A stretch of DNA of 64,000 nucleotides, taken from IMG/VR virus record IMGVR_UViG_3300025869_000007, positions 1 through 64,000 of that record, one strand, 5' to 3'. The position numbers were made by a program, and so were the translations under genes. A model generated the notes under the pieces. That model was not told the DNA's origin and did no database searches. It was given only the letters and a program-made list of their open reading frames with translations. The DNA is from a virus. Of this stretch, positions 16,301 through 25,933 are shown piece by piece (the stretch's first letter is position 1; every line of letters starts with the position of its first letter).

Positions 16301-18643
16301 CTAACAAAAACATTTGGAGAAGGTGCGGATGACTTTGCTCAAGGAGGAAGTTTTAAGACAGCAGGAGAAGCATTAAGAGAAAGCATTAGGAATGGCTCAA
16401 ATGATGCAGAAGATATAATTGGACTAGCCTTATTAAACGGAGTGGCATCTTCTGAACACGCATTTAGGGAGTTGATTAAAACAGCAGATGCAGAAGAGTT
16501 GGATCAAATATTTAAAACTCTTGCGTTAAGTGCAGAAGCGATAAGACAGCAAACGACAAAACAAGGGATGGCTCAAGATGAGTTAGTAGAAGCATCAATA
16601 GAACTTGGGGACTTAGACAGGCAAAGAACACAGGAATTAGAAAAACAGCACACACAGCTAGAAAAGCAAAAGCAAACCATTGCAGATATACAAGCGGAAG
16701 GAAAAATAAAAGAAATGGAAGCTAACCTAGCTATGGGAGCAGGGGGAGTAACACAGGCAGATATAGATTTAGCAAAAGAGATTAAAGAGGGAGAGGCACA
16801 GATAGAAAGGTTCGCAAGAAAATTAAAAAATGCAATTGAGAAATCAACTGAGATAGAAGTAGCAATAAAGAGAACGGAGTTAAATAAAGATGACACAAAA
16901 GATGCAACTCAGAAAAAGAAAGAATTAGCAGACTATGAAGCCAACCTTAGGGCAATAAGCAATGCGGAGTACGAGGCATTAATAGAAAAACAAAAAAGAA
17001 TTTTTCAACAGGTTAAATTTGCAGAGCAAGTAGATAAAGCAATTAAATCATTTGCAGAAGAACTAGATAAATTTAAAAAAGAAAGAGAAGGTAGGCAGGA
17101 TCAAGCAAATGAGTTCATTCAGAACGCTTTAGGAAAAGCAGAAGAAAAAGAAGGAGGAGATAAAGGGGGCGATAGAGAAGCAGGGGTTTCATCTCTAGCA
17201 AAAATAGGAGGTGGCGGTGGAGTAGGGCGAGGAGCAGGAACAAAAAAAGATGTTCAGGTTGATATAAGAAATATCAATGAAGAAATGCTCAGAGTTCTAA
17301 ACGAAATAGCTAAAGATGAATTTGGTGTAGCTAACTTTAAGGAGTTAGACATAAAAGATCAAAAAGGCTTACTTGCGGGAGCAGGAAGAATTAAAGAGCT
17401 TGTTGATCAGAAAAAAGCAGGAGGCATAGGTTTAGATGCAGATGAAGGAAAAAAAGCGTTAAAGAATATTGGTGCATTATTAGCACAAGAAGACCAAGAC
17501 GCAGATTTAGCAGAAGTTGCAAACTTGCAAAACCTCGCAAACATAGGTCAGGCAGAAATGCGTGCAGAAGCGCCAAAGGCAATTAATAACGATCAAGTAG
17601 AAAAACTAGTAAACGACTTTAAAAAGTTCGATGCGAAAAACCAAATAATTGCAATTAAGAAACTTGAAGCAGAGGATGCAGATAAGGGCATTATTAACCT
17701 ACTTAAATCAGAGGCTTCTAAAGCACCACAATTTCAAGATGCAGGAGTGCAGGATCAGTTCAATGCACTAAAAGGAGGAATGGTTGGAGGACTACACGAC
17801 TTACCCGAGCAGAAACGTAGGGCAGATACTATATTTGAAACGATTCGTGACAAAAACGAAAACCCTATGGAGGGAATAGACCCTGACGAAATAAGAAGCG
17901 TATTTGAAGGCATGATTGGAAACATGGATCAAGGCGCGGAAATGTTGGCAGACAGACTAGCTAATGAATTAGACTTTCATGATGCAAATAAAATTTTAGC
18001 TGAAGAAAGAGTTAATAATGCATTAGATAAAGCAAAAGGATCAGACCTCGCATTAGGCTTAGATGAGCTTCCTGATCTAGGAGAAATGGGAGACCTAAAA
18101 GAGGAAGCAATAAAAGAAGGGGCAATTGAAGAACCTAATATAGATGATCCAATTAAGTTACCTCCTTTGCCTGACATACAAGACGAAAACTTCCAAGATG
18201 AACTAGGTAAAATACCTCCATTACCTGAAGGTTTAGATGATGTTCCTGCGGATTTATTTCCTCCACTTCCTCCATTAGCGGATATGCCTGAAGGAGTGGA
18301 GCAAGGAAATGGAGCAAGATTTCAACTTCCTGACCCATCTGAGTTAACTGAAGAAAATAGAGCCTCTAAAACAGAAGTTGGCACAAGTGAAACTGTTGAT
18401 ACATCTGAACCTAAATCTATCCCTACATTAATGCCACCTCCACCTTTGCCACCGCCTCCCGCAGGAATGTTTGAAGGTGAAGTAACGACACCTCCACCTA
18501 TTCCCACAGGTAGTGAATCTGTAGTTGGGGGAGATGATCGAATTAATGAAACTAACAGATTGTTAACAAAAATAAGCGGTCAACTAGCACAGCAACAAAA
18601 TGTTTCAAGCGGAACAAACCTGATAACAGGAACTGAGTTATGA
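13370..18643 (+). CDS. tail tape measure protein
   Basis: 1,757 residues. The N-terminal region is a TP901-type tape measure: EFEKTMSTVKAVSKAT, TTSFSASEAADGLKFLSMAGF and AGTGLRQVLTKLVNPS. Hydrophobic segments around residues 405-445 and 490-520 (GLAIAIASTGIGAIVVAIGF) could enter the host membrane during DNA injection. A long coiled-coil, alpha-helical middle follows. Gly-rich (about 1280) and proline-rich (about 1600-1720, MPPPPLPPPPAG) parts precede a short helical end. At about 1.5 angstroms per residue the tail would be roughly 250 nm long; that conversion is general knowledge. It sets tail length and exits at infection. Confidence 0.93.
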   Translation: MADKNLNINVSVRTQNTTRKLQQVNKELRNVSRSANVASASAKRMGGGFRSSFSQLSAFTGGMIALGSAFRVFSYGVKQMVEFEKTMSTVKAVSKATEQQFASLTGIARKLGATTSFSASEAADGLKFLSMAGFSVKESMLSLEPTLQLAKAGAMDLGRAADIVSNIMRAMNMEAKRTGEAGDIIAQAARNSNTSIEQLGDAFKYAGGIAGNLGLTLEETTAALSTLSNAGMQASMAGTGLRQVLTKLVNPSTSMREVFESVGIKVDELDISAGNLVPTLRKLQQAGLTTGEIFKAFEARAGTAFSILMGGIGDLEKLEAKNKEANGTLQEMSDIMANNLATSGKLLQSAFSELFISQNEFHSGLRNVVDTMTMALNIFNGTAESVDRWGNSTAETAVNANKLIFALKAIGVVLGAIAFRGTVRAIVGLGASMKGLFFTTVTTTKAIGAQAVVVNTTHRTALTSMIVGFYKSIAGMITFKGATVATSMALRGLAIAIASTGIGAIVVAIGFVIGKLISWASQSEATKDQAIGDTNAMTQEIQGLKDAYSELEKSASKTGTEMETSLSRTHSRIAELANRTVPNFTQALKDAKPPEITNITDLESDEQVLESIRGIQEGIVKQRKALNQLTFGDDDEDIKKGKQNLEFLEKQLDVYKKQGTNIVFVVQQERERAKILQEAEKQMKAISREVESFAKEMRQVENAEISAQIDVRQAEARFKSDLTKITTNVGELAGRKGGSVLANAIQREVSKGDITKIANITGMLKVGIEGGELEGAEKILPKFEENVQKTRAGLLKLAGGAEGASRQVKKAVTQLAILQEMQGVKSGGSGIFEFIKADIKDAGGDIKAFEASIKKLRDIEDLQATIKFNDVSKNPLATLEANIAKAKLEIMSLNAELEVSSTTALKSGNALKVVGNVLNQLGLENGMDTSTVDSFTIRGLDGFKDQVDDEIGLHSERIAEASRAVSTIERLAKTRQALTKTFGEGADDFAQGGSFKTAGEALRESIRNGSNDAEDIIGLALLNGVASSEHAFRELIKTADAEELDQIFKTLALSAEAIRQQTTKQGMAQDELVEASIELGDLDRQRTQELEKQHTQLEKQKQTIADIQAEGKIKEMEANLAMGAGGVTQADIDLAKEIKEGEAQIERFARKLKNAIEKSTEIEVAIKRTELNKDDTKDATQKKKELADYEANLRAISNAEYEALIEKQKRIFQQVKFAEQVDKAIKSFAEELDKFKKEREGRQDQANEFIQNALGKAEEKEGGDKGGDREAGVSSLAKIGGGGGVGRGAGTKKDVQVDIRNINEEMLRVLNEIAKDEFGVANFKELDIKDQKGLLAGAGRIKELVDQKKAGGIGLDADEGKKALKNIGALLAQEDQDADLAEVANLQNLANIGQAEMRAEAPKAINNDQVEKLVNDFKKFDAKNQIIAIKKLEAEDADKGIINLLKSEASKAPQFQDAGVQDQFNALKGGMVGGLHDLPEQKRRADTIFETIRDKNENPMEGIDPDEIRSVFEGMIGNMDQGAEMLADRLANELDFHDANKILAEERVNNALDKAKGSDLALGLDELPDLGEMGDLKEEAIKEGAIEEPNIDDPIKLPPLPDIQDENFQDELGKIPPLPEGLDDVPADLFPPLPPLADMPEGVEQGNGARFQLPDPSELTEENRASKTEVGTSETVDTSEPKSIPTLMPPPPLPPPPAGMFEGEVTTPPPIPTGSESVVGGDDRINETNRLLTKISGQLAQQQNVSSGTNLITGTEL

Positions 18644-20388
18644 GCGGACAAAAGTTTGCAGGAGGAGGTTATTCAGCGAATTTTGAAGATGAAGGAATAC
18701 TTCAAGCAGGGTGGATGATTCAAATGGGTGAGTTTGGGGCTACAGAAGCAACAAACACTTTTGCAGTAAGAAGAGCAGACGGGCAAGGATCAGGGAATAT
18801 AAATGAAAAAGCAGACGACCTAGCTTTAAAAGCAATAGGAGAAAAGCACTACTATGCAGATTGGTTAATTTGTGAAAAAGCAAGCGTTAGTCATCAAGTT
18901 GGAATTTCTTTTATTACCTGTTCCTATAAAGGAGTGTTTAAAAATGTAGAAGCCTCAAAATGCTCAATAGAGATGAGTTTAACAGAAGAGCCAATAGATA
19001 CTCATCCAAGATTTGCGGAGATAGCAGGGAAGCCTAGCGATATGGATGAAAATATAGGATATGTACCTAATACAGGAGCAGTATTTTCAGATACAAATGA
19101 TCTTTCTGCAAGTTTTCAAGGGTTTGTCACTACAGGAACTGACAACAATGGAAGACAAACAGACTCATTAGTTGGCTTAGAGCAATACCTGAGACCTGAA
19201 ATAGTTTTTGTTGAGCAGAGAACATTAGGTGATGGATTAACACAGTCAGCAACACAAAACTTAATAGATAATTTAGGGGAAAGATTTAACTCAGTTCCTG
19301 ATAGGATGATTTCCCCATCAGGTAAAACAAAAGACATTCCTGATTTTTTACCATCAGATTACGATGAGGCAGATTGGCTTTTAGTTTCGTCAGATTACAC
19401 TCCTAAGGGAGAAGGTGGGATACTCACGCGAAAATGGAGGCTTAGTGGAATATACGGATGGAATGAGCTTGTTTATCAAAAAGGAAAAGATGCAGTTGGT
19501 GCTACGCAAAGAAACCCGCAAGCATATGGTCAGGGTACATCAGCGGTAGCAGATTTAAATGATGAAAGAATAAAAATGGCAGGAGAGTTTCAATCCCTTT
19601 CAGACCCGCCAAAAGATTCCACATATGAGATTGATGAAGATAAGCACGTCAATGGAAGTTATACATATATAGTAGAGGCAGGGGAAGGAATGAGGCTAGG
19701 AAAAGATTGGATTACAGGAAATAATACTCATCCATATTCTTTTTTAAGTGCAAGGCAAGTAACCATAACAGGGCTAGAAGGAGGAATAGAGCAAGTAGAA
19801 ATAAGATTTGCGGGAGTTCAAGAAGAAGGAGAATGGAAGCCAAATATGGGAGTAAGCACACAAATAGAACCTATTGATGCACACCCTAATTTCCACGAAG
19901 GAGGCTCTTCGGGGGATGTAATTGGAGGCACATTAGAAGAGCCAAAAAACGGAGCAAACTTTAATGAGAAAGGAGCATTTCAAAATTTTTCTGCATTTGT
20001 CCCTGAAGATTCAGACTCTCAATCATGGTGGAAGACAAAACTAGATAGCGATCAAATCCTTGACGATCATATGCCCAATGCAATGGCAAAAACAGAAAGC
20101 TATGTAGAAGCAGGAGTAGAATGGACAGAAGAAAAATACTTCACAGATGTAAGTCAATCTATTGATATATTAAAAAAAATAGGCTATATAAAAGAACCTG
20201 AATCTGATGATCCATCTCCACCTAGAGTAAAAAGTGCAGTAAGGTCAGCAGGGGTAAGAAATTGGTTGCTTATAGATGTTAAGTGGGAGATGGTTTCAAC
20301 AGACTTTGAATCAGGGTATAAAGTTTCGGCAACATACAGACTGTCAGGCAATAGAGGATACAATGATAGCCTATACGAGGAAGATTAA
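18640..20388 (+). CDS. tail protein with two tandem ~290-residue repeats
   Basis: 582 residues, family not recognised. The two halves repeat. EPIDTHPRF (about residue 117) matches EPIDAHPNF (about 410), and WLLVSSDYTPKGEGG...RLSGIYGWNELVY (about 245-290) matches WLLIDVKWEMVS...RLSGNRGYNDSLY (about 542-580), a period of about 295 residues. A repeated domain directly after the tape measure suggests a distal-tail or baseplate-hub protein. It overlaps the tape measure by 4 nt. Rich in Gly, Asp and aromatic residues; no enzyme motif seen. Confidence 0.72.
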   Translation: MSGQKFAGGGYSANFEDEGILQAGWMIQMGEFGATEATNTFAVRRADGQGSGNINEKADDLALKAIGEKHYYADWLICEKASVSHQVGISFITCSYKGVFKNVEASKCSIEMSLTEEPIDTHPRFAEIAGKPSDMDENIGYVPNTGAVFSDTNDLSASFQGFVTTGTDNNGRQTDSLVGLEQYLRPEIVFVEQRTLGDGLTQSATQNLIDNLGERFNSVPDRMISPSGKTKDIPDFLPSDYDEADWLLVSSDYTPKGEGGILTRKWRLSGIYGWNELVYQKGKDAVGATQRNPQAYGQGTSAVADLNDERIKMAGEFQSLSDPPKDSTYEIDEDKHVNGSYTYIVEAGEGMRLGKDWITGNNTHPYSFLSARQVTITGLEGGIEQVEIRFAGVQEEGEWKPNMGVSTQIEPIDAHPNFHEGGSSGDVIGGTLEEPKNGANFNEKGAFQNFSAFVPEDSDSQSWWKTKLDSDQILDDHMPNAMAKTESYVEAGVEWTEEKYFTDVSQSIDILKKIGYIKEPESDDPSPPRVKSAVRSAGVRNWLLIDVKWEMVSTDFESGYKVSATYRLSGNRGYNDSLYEED

Positions 20389-20390
20389 AG

Positions 20391-20468
20391 ATGGACGCAT
20401 CAATAATATTTTGGTTTATATTTATGCTAATAGGAATAATAATATTAGATTGGATATTTAAAGAATGA
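20391..20468 (+). CDS. tiny membrane peptide, 25 aa
   Basis: An ATG-initiated frame two bases after the previous stop, with GGAAG about 8 nt upstream. The product is 25 residues: a short N-terminus, one hydrophobic helix (about 17 residues of Ile/Phe/Leu/Met) and a charged end DWIFKE. Its TGA overlaps the next ATG (ATGA). It reads like a single-span membrane peptide, but no family is known and translation needs proof. Confidence 0.45.
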   Translation: MDASIIFWFIFMLIGIIILDWIFKE

Positions 20469-21067
20469 AAGCACCAAGGTTTAGGTTTAACAACAACTCA
20501 TTACAAAAAGCTTTTGATAAGATTGCTGATCACTTAGATAAGATACCTAAGCATAAAAAAATAATTGCAGGAGAGAATTTAAGAAAGCAAGAATCGGTAG
20601 ATGAAGTAATTTTACATGGTACACCCGCAGGAGGTAAAGGAGGAGCAGGAGCGCCTGACTGTAACTGTCCGTGGGATGTAAAATTTGAGGCAGAAGAAGA
20701 TAGTGACCCTACAACATATAAGGCTGTAATGACTTATGGTAGGGTAAATAATTCAGTAACGGATGAAACTGAACTTAAAACAGGCATAGACCCAACAGCA
20801 AAAAATCCTAGTCCACAGTATGTATGCTTGGAGGTTACATTTGGAACTACGGGAGGAATTGAAACTTGGAGTATTTCAGAAGAAGGAAGCATTCCTGATG
20901 CCCCTGCTCCCGAGCAGTCATACCCAACTTCAGCAAAGATTGTTATAGGGGTAAGAAAGGGAATGACATTTCATAGAATAGTTGGATGCCATAACTTGGT
21001 AATTTATCCAATAAGAATAGGTGGAGACGATTCAGCATATTGGTCATACGAAGTAATGGCTAGTTAG
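20465..21067 (+). CDS. hypothetical tail protein, 200 aa
   Basis: Unrecognised. An N-terminal helix (SLQKAFDKIADHLDKIPKHK) is followed by a Gly-rich linker (PAGGKGGAGAP), a CNC motif and a beta-rich C-terminal half. The pattern of a coiled N-terminus and a beta domain suits a small structural or fibre-associated protein. It lies between two large tail genes in one operon. Confidence 0.65.
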   Translation: MKAPRFRFNNNSLQKAFDKIADHLDKIPKHKKIIAGENLRKQESVDEVILHGTPAGGKGGAGAPDCNCPWDVKFEAEEDSDPTTYKAVMTYGRVNNSVTDETELKTGIDPTAKNPSPQYVCLEVTFGTTGGIETWSISEEGSIPDAPAPEQSYPTSAKIVIGVRKGMTFHRIVGCHNLVIYPIRIGGDDSAYWSYEVMAS

Positions 21068-21069
21068 TC

Positions 21070-24000
21070 ATGCCATACATAACTTACTTAACTACAGGTA
21101 GCTATGATGACACATTAGCAAGCTACACATATTCAGGCACGCACACACAGCGTAACCATCATAGTGCTACAGAAAATGCTAATTACCCTAACTATTCAAA
21201 AAATGCATACAAGTTTAGTGAGACTAATGATGGGACAACAAAAGTAACAGTAGCACCATTTAGTAATTGCGGACAGGGTGTGCCTATAGGGTATACAAAA
21301 TCTGTAGAAGTACGCATACAAAATATGTCTATACAAAGAACCGTAAAGGGAGAGGACGTATCTTGCGGATTGCAATGTGGAGAGTATAAAAGTTCATTAG
21401 TAACAGAAATTGAGCGAGGCGAAGAAAAAATAAATGAAAAATACACATTTCAAGACCCTGCTCGATCAAGACCTGACACAGAGCATAATAATAACTTATT
21501 TGCAAACAAGCAAACAGTACAAATTGCACAAGTAACCAATATTGAATACACGACTGACGGATATACTACAACAGAAAGATTGCACAAAGGACAAGCATCC
21601 TACTACATAACAAGCCAAGCAATCCAAGTACAAGGAAATAGGGGACAGCAAGTAAATGGTGAAACTTATGTGACTTCGTCATCTTGGAATCCCACTTATC
21701 AAGGAACAATAGTAGTACACAAAGATGCTTCTGACGATACAACAACATATGAGGTAGGCACTCAAAGGGACAATTCTAAAGGCGAGAGGCAACAGGACTT
21801 TGAAACCATTACGCTTACCACAAGAAGAGGAAACACTATACTAAAGTATAACACTCTAAGTTTTGGAGTAGGAGATATGCGTTGTGTGGAACTAAAGGTA
21901 ATTCCATATAGGCGATCAAACCATGATGAAGATGCATACGAAGATACTGTATACGTTCATACAAAGCATTCATATGACAAAACAACCCTGTACCATTGGT
22001 TTTCGGATTCTGATCCTCCTGATGCATTTAGTGAAGTTAGTAGTACTTTTGTTTTTGATGGATCATATTTTCGATCTACAGGGGAAGCAACAAATACAAG
22101 AACGCAACCAAAACAAAATAATATAACACTTTCTTCTACAACAGAAACCGAGTTTACGGGTGCTAATGCAGGAACAAAAGCACCTGTAGGATCAACAGGG
22201 TCACACTCAGATGACCCAAAAACGGAAAACATAATGCGAACCTTCTATGGTAGAAAGGAAGACGGTAGAAGCGGAGGAGGAACTACACATAATGCCGTAA
22301 CATACGACTTTATGCATCAAGAGGTTAATAATGACGAGGCGAGATTTCATACAAGAAGAGGATTGGAATCAGACACCAATGGAAAATGGGTTAGGGAAAT
22401 AGCGAATAGCGAAAGCGAGGTTACAGTAATGTCTTCTACATTAATGCCAATGCACAGCCCTTGGGATAAATCTATGCATTATGCGGAAGAAGCAACAAGG
22501 GATATGGGTTCATGGAGAGATCAAGGTAATTATACAGGCGTTGATTTTTCCTCTTCAGCAATAACCATAACTGTGCGAACAGCAGAAACCTTAGAAATAA
22601 TAAGAGATCAAAACCCTACAGATATAGAGTCTATAGAAATTCCTGAAATAACAGCAGAAAAACACTTTCATGTTGGTTCTAACGTGGGAGTCAATTTACC
22701 AAAGTGGGTTCAGGTTTTACCTACGACAGGAGTAACAACTCAAGTAAATTTTGATCACGGATTAATAGACGACAAGAATCCGATGCAATTTGAGAAAACA
22801 TTAGCTGTATACGAACTTCCTAGTAAAGTGCCATACACAGATGCAAACGGCAACACAGCAGATGCGGATGGAAGAGAACTCTTTTATGTAAAATATACAG
22901 CAACAAAAAAAGTACAAGCATCTGATCACTATAATCTTAAAGATGTAACTACAGGAGGACAAGCAGTAAAATATAAGGACGGACAGCGAGATCGATTCTC
23001 TTTTAGCGAGGAGACTACTTCACCTGAGGTTTGGTATGCGAAACATTTCTCATCAAAAGGATCACAACAATTTGAACAATGGGGAGTAGGTGGAGAGTGG
23101 GGACAATATCAAATAAATACAGCATCGTGTGTAACTACTAGAGCGTCTAAAACAGCATATAAGAATATGAAAGCCTCTTATACTTCTCTTGAAGCACAAG
23201 GTGGAAATAGTAGAAAAACTCCCGCAGTAGTAAAAGGTTTTACAGATTTAGGGGATGAAAATGGATCACATGACGCACAAAAAACAGATTATACAGCTAC
23301 GGCAGGAAGTACGAGAACAAAGCAAGGGAAAACCTCATATGATTATAAAATAAAAATATGGGGTAGGGAAGGGAGCGCGGATAGACCTTATATAGTTTGC
23401 CACACGTACTCTTCAGGGTATCACGGAAATGTATTTATACACTCAGCTAGAACAACAGGAGAAACTTATGGTGGAACATCAGAACAAGTGTATTCAGTTT
23501 TAGCATATGGAGGACTTGAAGTCTCAGACTTTAAAGCATATAAAAACCCTTTAATTCTAACTACAGGAGGATGGGAGTTAGGGTATAGACAGCAAGGTGA
23601 CAGGGCACAACCTCCTGTGGTTAATGGGTCTATGTTTAGCGCCATAAACGGTGGAATAATAACACGAACATATTTAACAGATGCAGTAGTAACATATTGG
23701 GAGTCCTATCAGCATACAATATATCACGATATGGATGGATGGATGGAGTTTTGTTTATCAGACTATGATTCCGATACAGTAATAACAGAGCTTAATTGGA
23801 ACAACTTAACCGATCCTTTTAACATGAACGGATGTTACCAAGTTGTATACATGGATAACTGCGGTAATTCAAAAGAGTTTGGAGTTGGTATGGGTAGTTC
23901 AGGAATGGGAATGTCAAGTGGTGGAATGAATCAGCTACAGTCATATTCATATATAGATAACAATGGAGACAAGCAAGTTCTTGACCAATTTGGCAATCCT

Positions 24001-25923
24001 TGGAATCCACCTAATTCTAATAATCAACCTCAGAAAAGAGATCCATCTTGTGATCCTTATTCTTGGACATTTTGGAGTACATTTCATCACTCCACAATGA
24101 CAAAAGAAATTAAGTCCTCCACAGTCGTTAGTATTAAGCTTGAGGGAAGTGATATAGCACCTCCTTATTACGGCATGCAGTCATACTATGGGGCAATGCA
24201 TTATCCTGTACCAAGATACACAAGTGGAGATATTTGGCTTCCTCAGAATGGATGGTTTAGTCCTTGGAATGACACTAATGCAGAATTTCACGGAGATTGG
24301 GTACAGAAAATATTCGACAGGAATATCGGATCAGTTAATTATCATTTTCAATTCCCCCAATATGCAGTTGGTGAAACTCCTGCATTTGCTTTTGGTCGTG
24401 AGCCTCCTTTAAGACTCTTTGATACATCATTCAACAACACTCAGTATGTTTTTTTACAAGCACGAACAGAACCTTTAAATTTTGGTTTGTATGAGCATAT
24501 AAAGAATGAGGACTTGATTCAGCCTTATCTAAGGTCACAAAAAATATATACAAGAACAGAACATTGCGAAGGATACAATGGTCACCTTCAACCATTTTAT
24601 GCACAGGGAATGGGCGCTGAAGGAGACAACTACGAGATGTACCAAAATCATCCTGAGTATAGAACTAATTGGGTAGATGGAAGAAGGGTAATAAAAAAAC
24701 TTATCCTAGAAACGAAAATTTTCCAAAAAGGTGTATATGCAATAGCACATAGCAGGGAAGATAAGACAACTTCATATAATGATGTTTATGTAATGGAGAC
24801 AGAAAGTTTGGATGCACGATTTACAAGTGATTCAGGATTTTATAAAGATTATTTAGAAAACACGCATTTTACTTTAACTTCATCAGGGTCACATCCTAAC
24901 ATACGAGATAGATGGTTTTATAAAACAAGTAGTCAAAAAATTTCTACTCTAAAATCAGGAAATGATGGAGTTTGGAGGGCGATACGAGAATCGGGAACAT
25001 CAGGAACAATTCCGTTTAGTATAGAGTCACAAAGAGCCGAATCAAAGACTTACCTTAGTGGCAACTTCATACTAGGCTCAAGCGATCCAAGATATTACTT
25101 AGTCCATAGACAAACTTTTCCAATAGTTCAGCCTGACTGTTGTGGTTGTAAAACATACCATACGTTTAACGAGCAGAAGTGGACAAAGGGTGGTCAAGTT
25201 GATAACTTTAGTAGAGACATAGGGGGGCAGTATAGGGCTAAACATGAAAATGTAATTGGTGGACACTTGACTGTTGCTATGCTTCCTGTTTCTCCTCACG
25301 TAAACTTTGATAGTTTTGATCACATTCCACTTCCTATAAGGTTATACAGAAAGTCCATGAATGTTGCTACATGGTCGTATAATGATTTATTTGCAAACTT
25401 ACCACCTGCGGGAAGCGATATAATGAGCCTAGATAATGAAATAATTTCATACGAAGTGCCTGAGATGTACCTAATGCATCCACACAAACCTTTTGGCGTA
25501 GAGTTGAAAAATCACAGCACTTTCACCATAGATTATTTCTTACACATTAAAAGACCTTGCATTTATGATAAATATGAAAGAATTGGAGTAGATGTAAATA
25601 TATTAGAAGCATATCTAAATGCACATAACCAATATTCTTTTATGGGATCGTATATAGAAGAAGTAGCATATGGAGAGTGGAGTGAGTACCCTGAGTTGCT
25701 AATTAACAGAAGAATACAAAGAAATCAAAGCACAAGACAAAACACAGGCGATGATTATGTAGATTACCACATGGTACACGTAAATGATACTAATTATGCA
25801 AGACTACAAAACGCTCAGCCTGAAGCATTAAAACATCCTGCTATCGGTAGGCAACCATCGGGGCTTGACTATTACATAACAAGTGAGTTTAACAAATATG
25901 CAATGTTTCACACCACCGAATAA
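21070..25923 (+). CDS. very large tail/receptor-binding protein, 1617 aa
   Basis: No known domain recognised. The sequence is unusually rich in Tyr, Thr, Ser, His, Gly and Trp, has few Lys-rich helices and should be mostly beta. Near residue 996 it carries YSWTFWSTFHHSTMTKE, which resembles SWTFWSHTYETIYE at about residue 551 of the protein at 33250, so the two may share a domain. A Gly/Met patch (GMGSSGMGMSSGGMNQ) lies just before it. Many surface Ser/Thr/Tyr make it a plausible substrate for the glycan-modifying enzymes encoded nearby, but that is inference. Probably part of the tail tip or fibres. Confidence 0.72.
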   Translation: MPYITYLTTGSYDDTLASYTYSGTHTQRNHHSATENANYPNYSKNAYKFSETNDGTTKVTVAPFSNCGQGVPIGYTKSVEVRIQNMSIQRTVKGEDVSCGLQCGEYKSSLVTEIERGEEKINEKYTFQDPARSRPDTEHNNNLFANKQTVQIAQVTNIEYTTDGYTTTERLHKGQASYYITSQAIQVQGNRGQQVNGETYVTSSSWNPTYQGTIVVHKDASDDTTTYEVGTQRDNSKGERQQDFETITLTTRRGNTILKYNTLSFGVGDMRCVELKVIPYRRSNHDEDAYEDTVYVHTKHSYDKTTLYHWFSDSDPPDAFSEVSSTFVFDGSYFRSTGEATNTRTQPKQNNITLSSTTETEFTGANAGTKAPVGSTGSHSDDPKTENIMRTFYGRKEDGRSGGGTTHNAVTYDFMHQEVNNDEARFHTRRGLESDTNGKWVREIANSESEVTVMSSTLMPMHSPWDKSMHYAEEATRDMGSWRDQGNYTGVDFSSSAITITVRTAETLEIIRDQNPTDIESIEIPEITAEKHFHVGSNVGVNLPKWVQVLPTTGVTTQVNFDHGLIDDKNPMQFEKTLAVYELPSKVPYTDANGNTADADGRELFYVKYTATKKVQASDHYNLKDVTTGGQAVKYKDGQRDRFSFSEETTSPEVWYAKHFSSKGSQQFEQWGVGGEWGQYQINTASCVTTRASKTAYKNMKASYTSLEAQGGNSRKTPAVVKGFTDLGDENGSHDAQKTDYTATAGSTRTKQGKTSYDYKIKIWGREGSADRPYIVCHTYSSGYHGNVFIHSARTTGETYGGTSEQVYSVLAYGGLEVSDFKAYKNPLILTTGGWELGYRQQGDRAQPPVVNGSMFSAINGGIITRTYLTDAVVTYWESYQHTIYHDMDGWMEFCLSDYDSDTVITELNWNNLTDPFNMNGCYQVVYMDNCGNSKEFGVGMGSSGMGMSSGGMNQLQSYSYIDNNGDKQVLDQFGNPWNPPNSNNQPQKRDPSCDPYSWTFWSTFHHSTMTKEIKSSTVVSIKLEGSDIAPPYYGMQSYYGAMHYPVPRYTSGDIWLPQNGWFSPWNDTNAEFHGDWVQKIFDRNIGSVNYHFQFPQYAVGETPAFAFGREPPLRLFDTSFNNTQYVFLQARTEPLNFGLYEHIKNEDLIQPYLRSQKIYTRTEHCEGYNGHLQPFYAQGMGAEGDNYEMYQNHPEYRTNWVDGRRVIKKLILETKIFQKGVYAIAHSREDKTTSYNDVYVMETESLDARFTSDSGFYKDYLENTHFTLTSSGSHPNIRDRWFYKTSSQKISTLKSGNDGVWRAIRESGTSGTIPFSIESQRAESKTYLSGNFILGSSDPRYYLVHRQTFPIVQPDCCGCKTYHTFNEQKWTKGGQVDNFSRDIGGQYRAKHENVIGGHLTVAMLPVSPHVNFDSFDHIPLPIRLYRKSMNVATWSYNDLFANLPPAGSDIMSLDNEIISYEVPEMYLMHPHKPFGVELKNHSTFTIDYFLHIKRPCIYDKYERIGVDVNILEAYLNAHNQYSFMGSYIEEVAYGEWSEYPELLINRRIQRNQSTRQNTGDDYVDYHMVHVNDTNYARLQNAQPEALKHPAIGRQPSGLDYYITSEFNKYAMFHTTE

Positions 25924-25933
25924 TAAAGAAAAT

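Noticed and set aside
20276-20461. 61-codon frame across the 18640/20465 junction
   Set aside because: It is a shadow of the tail gene; the coupled 25-codon frame at 20391 fits better.
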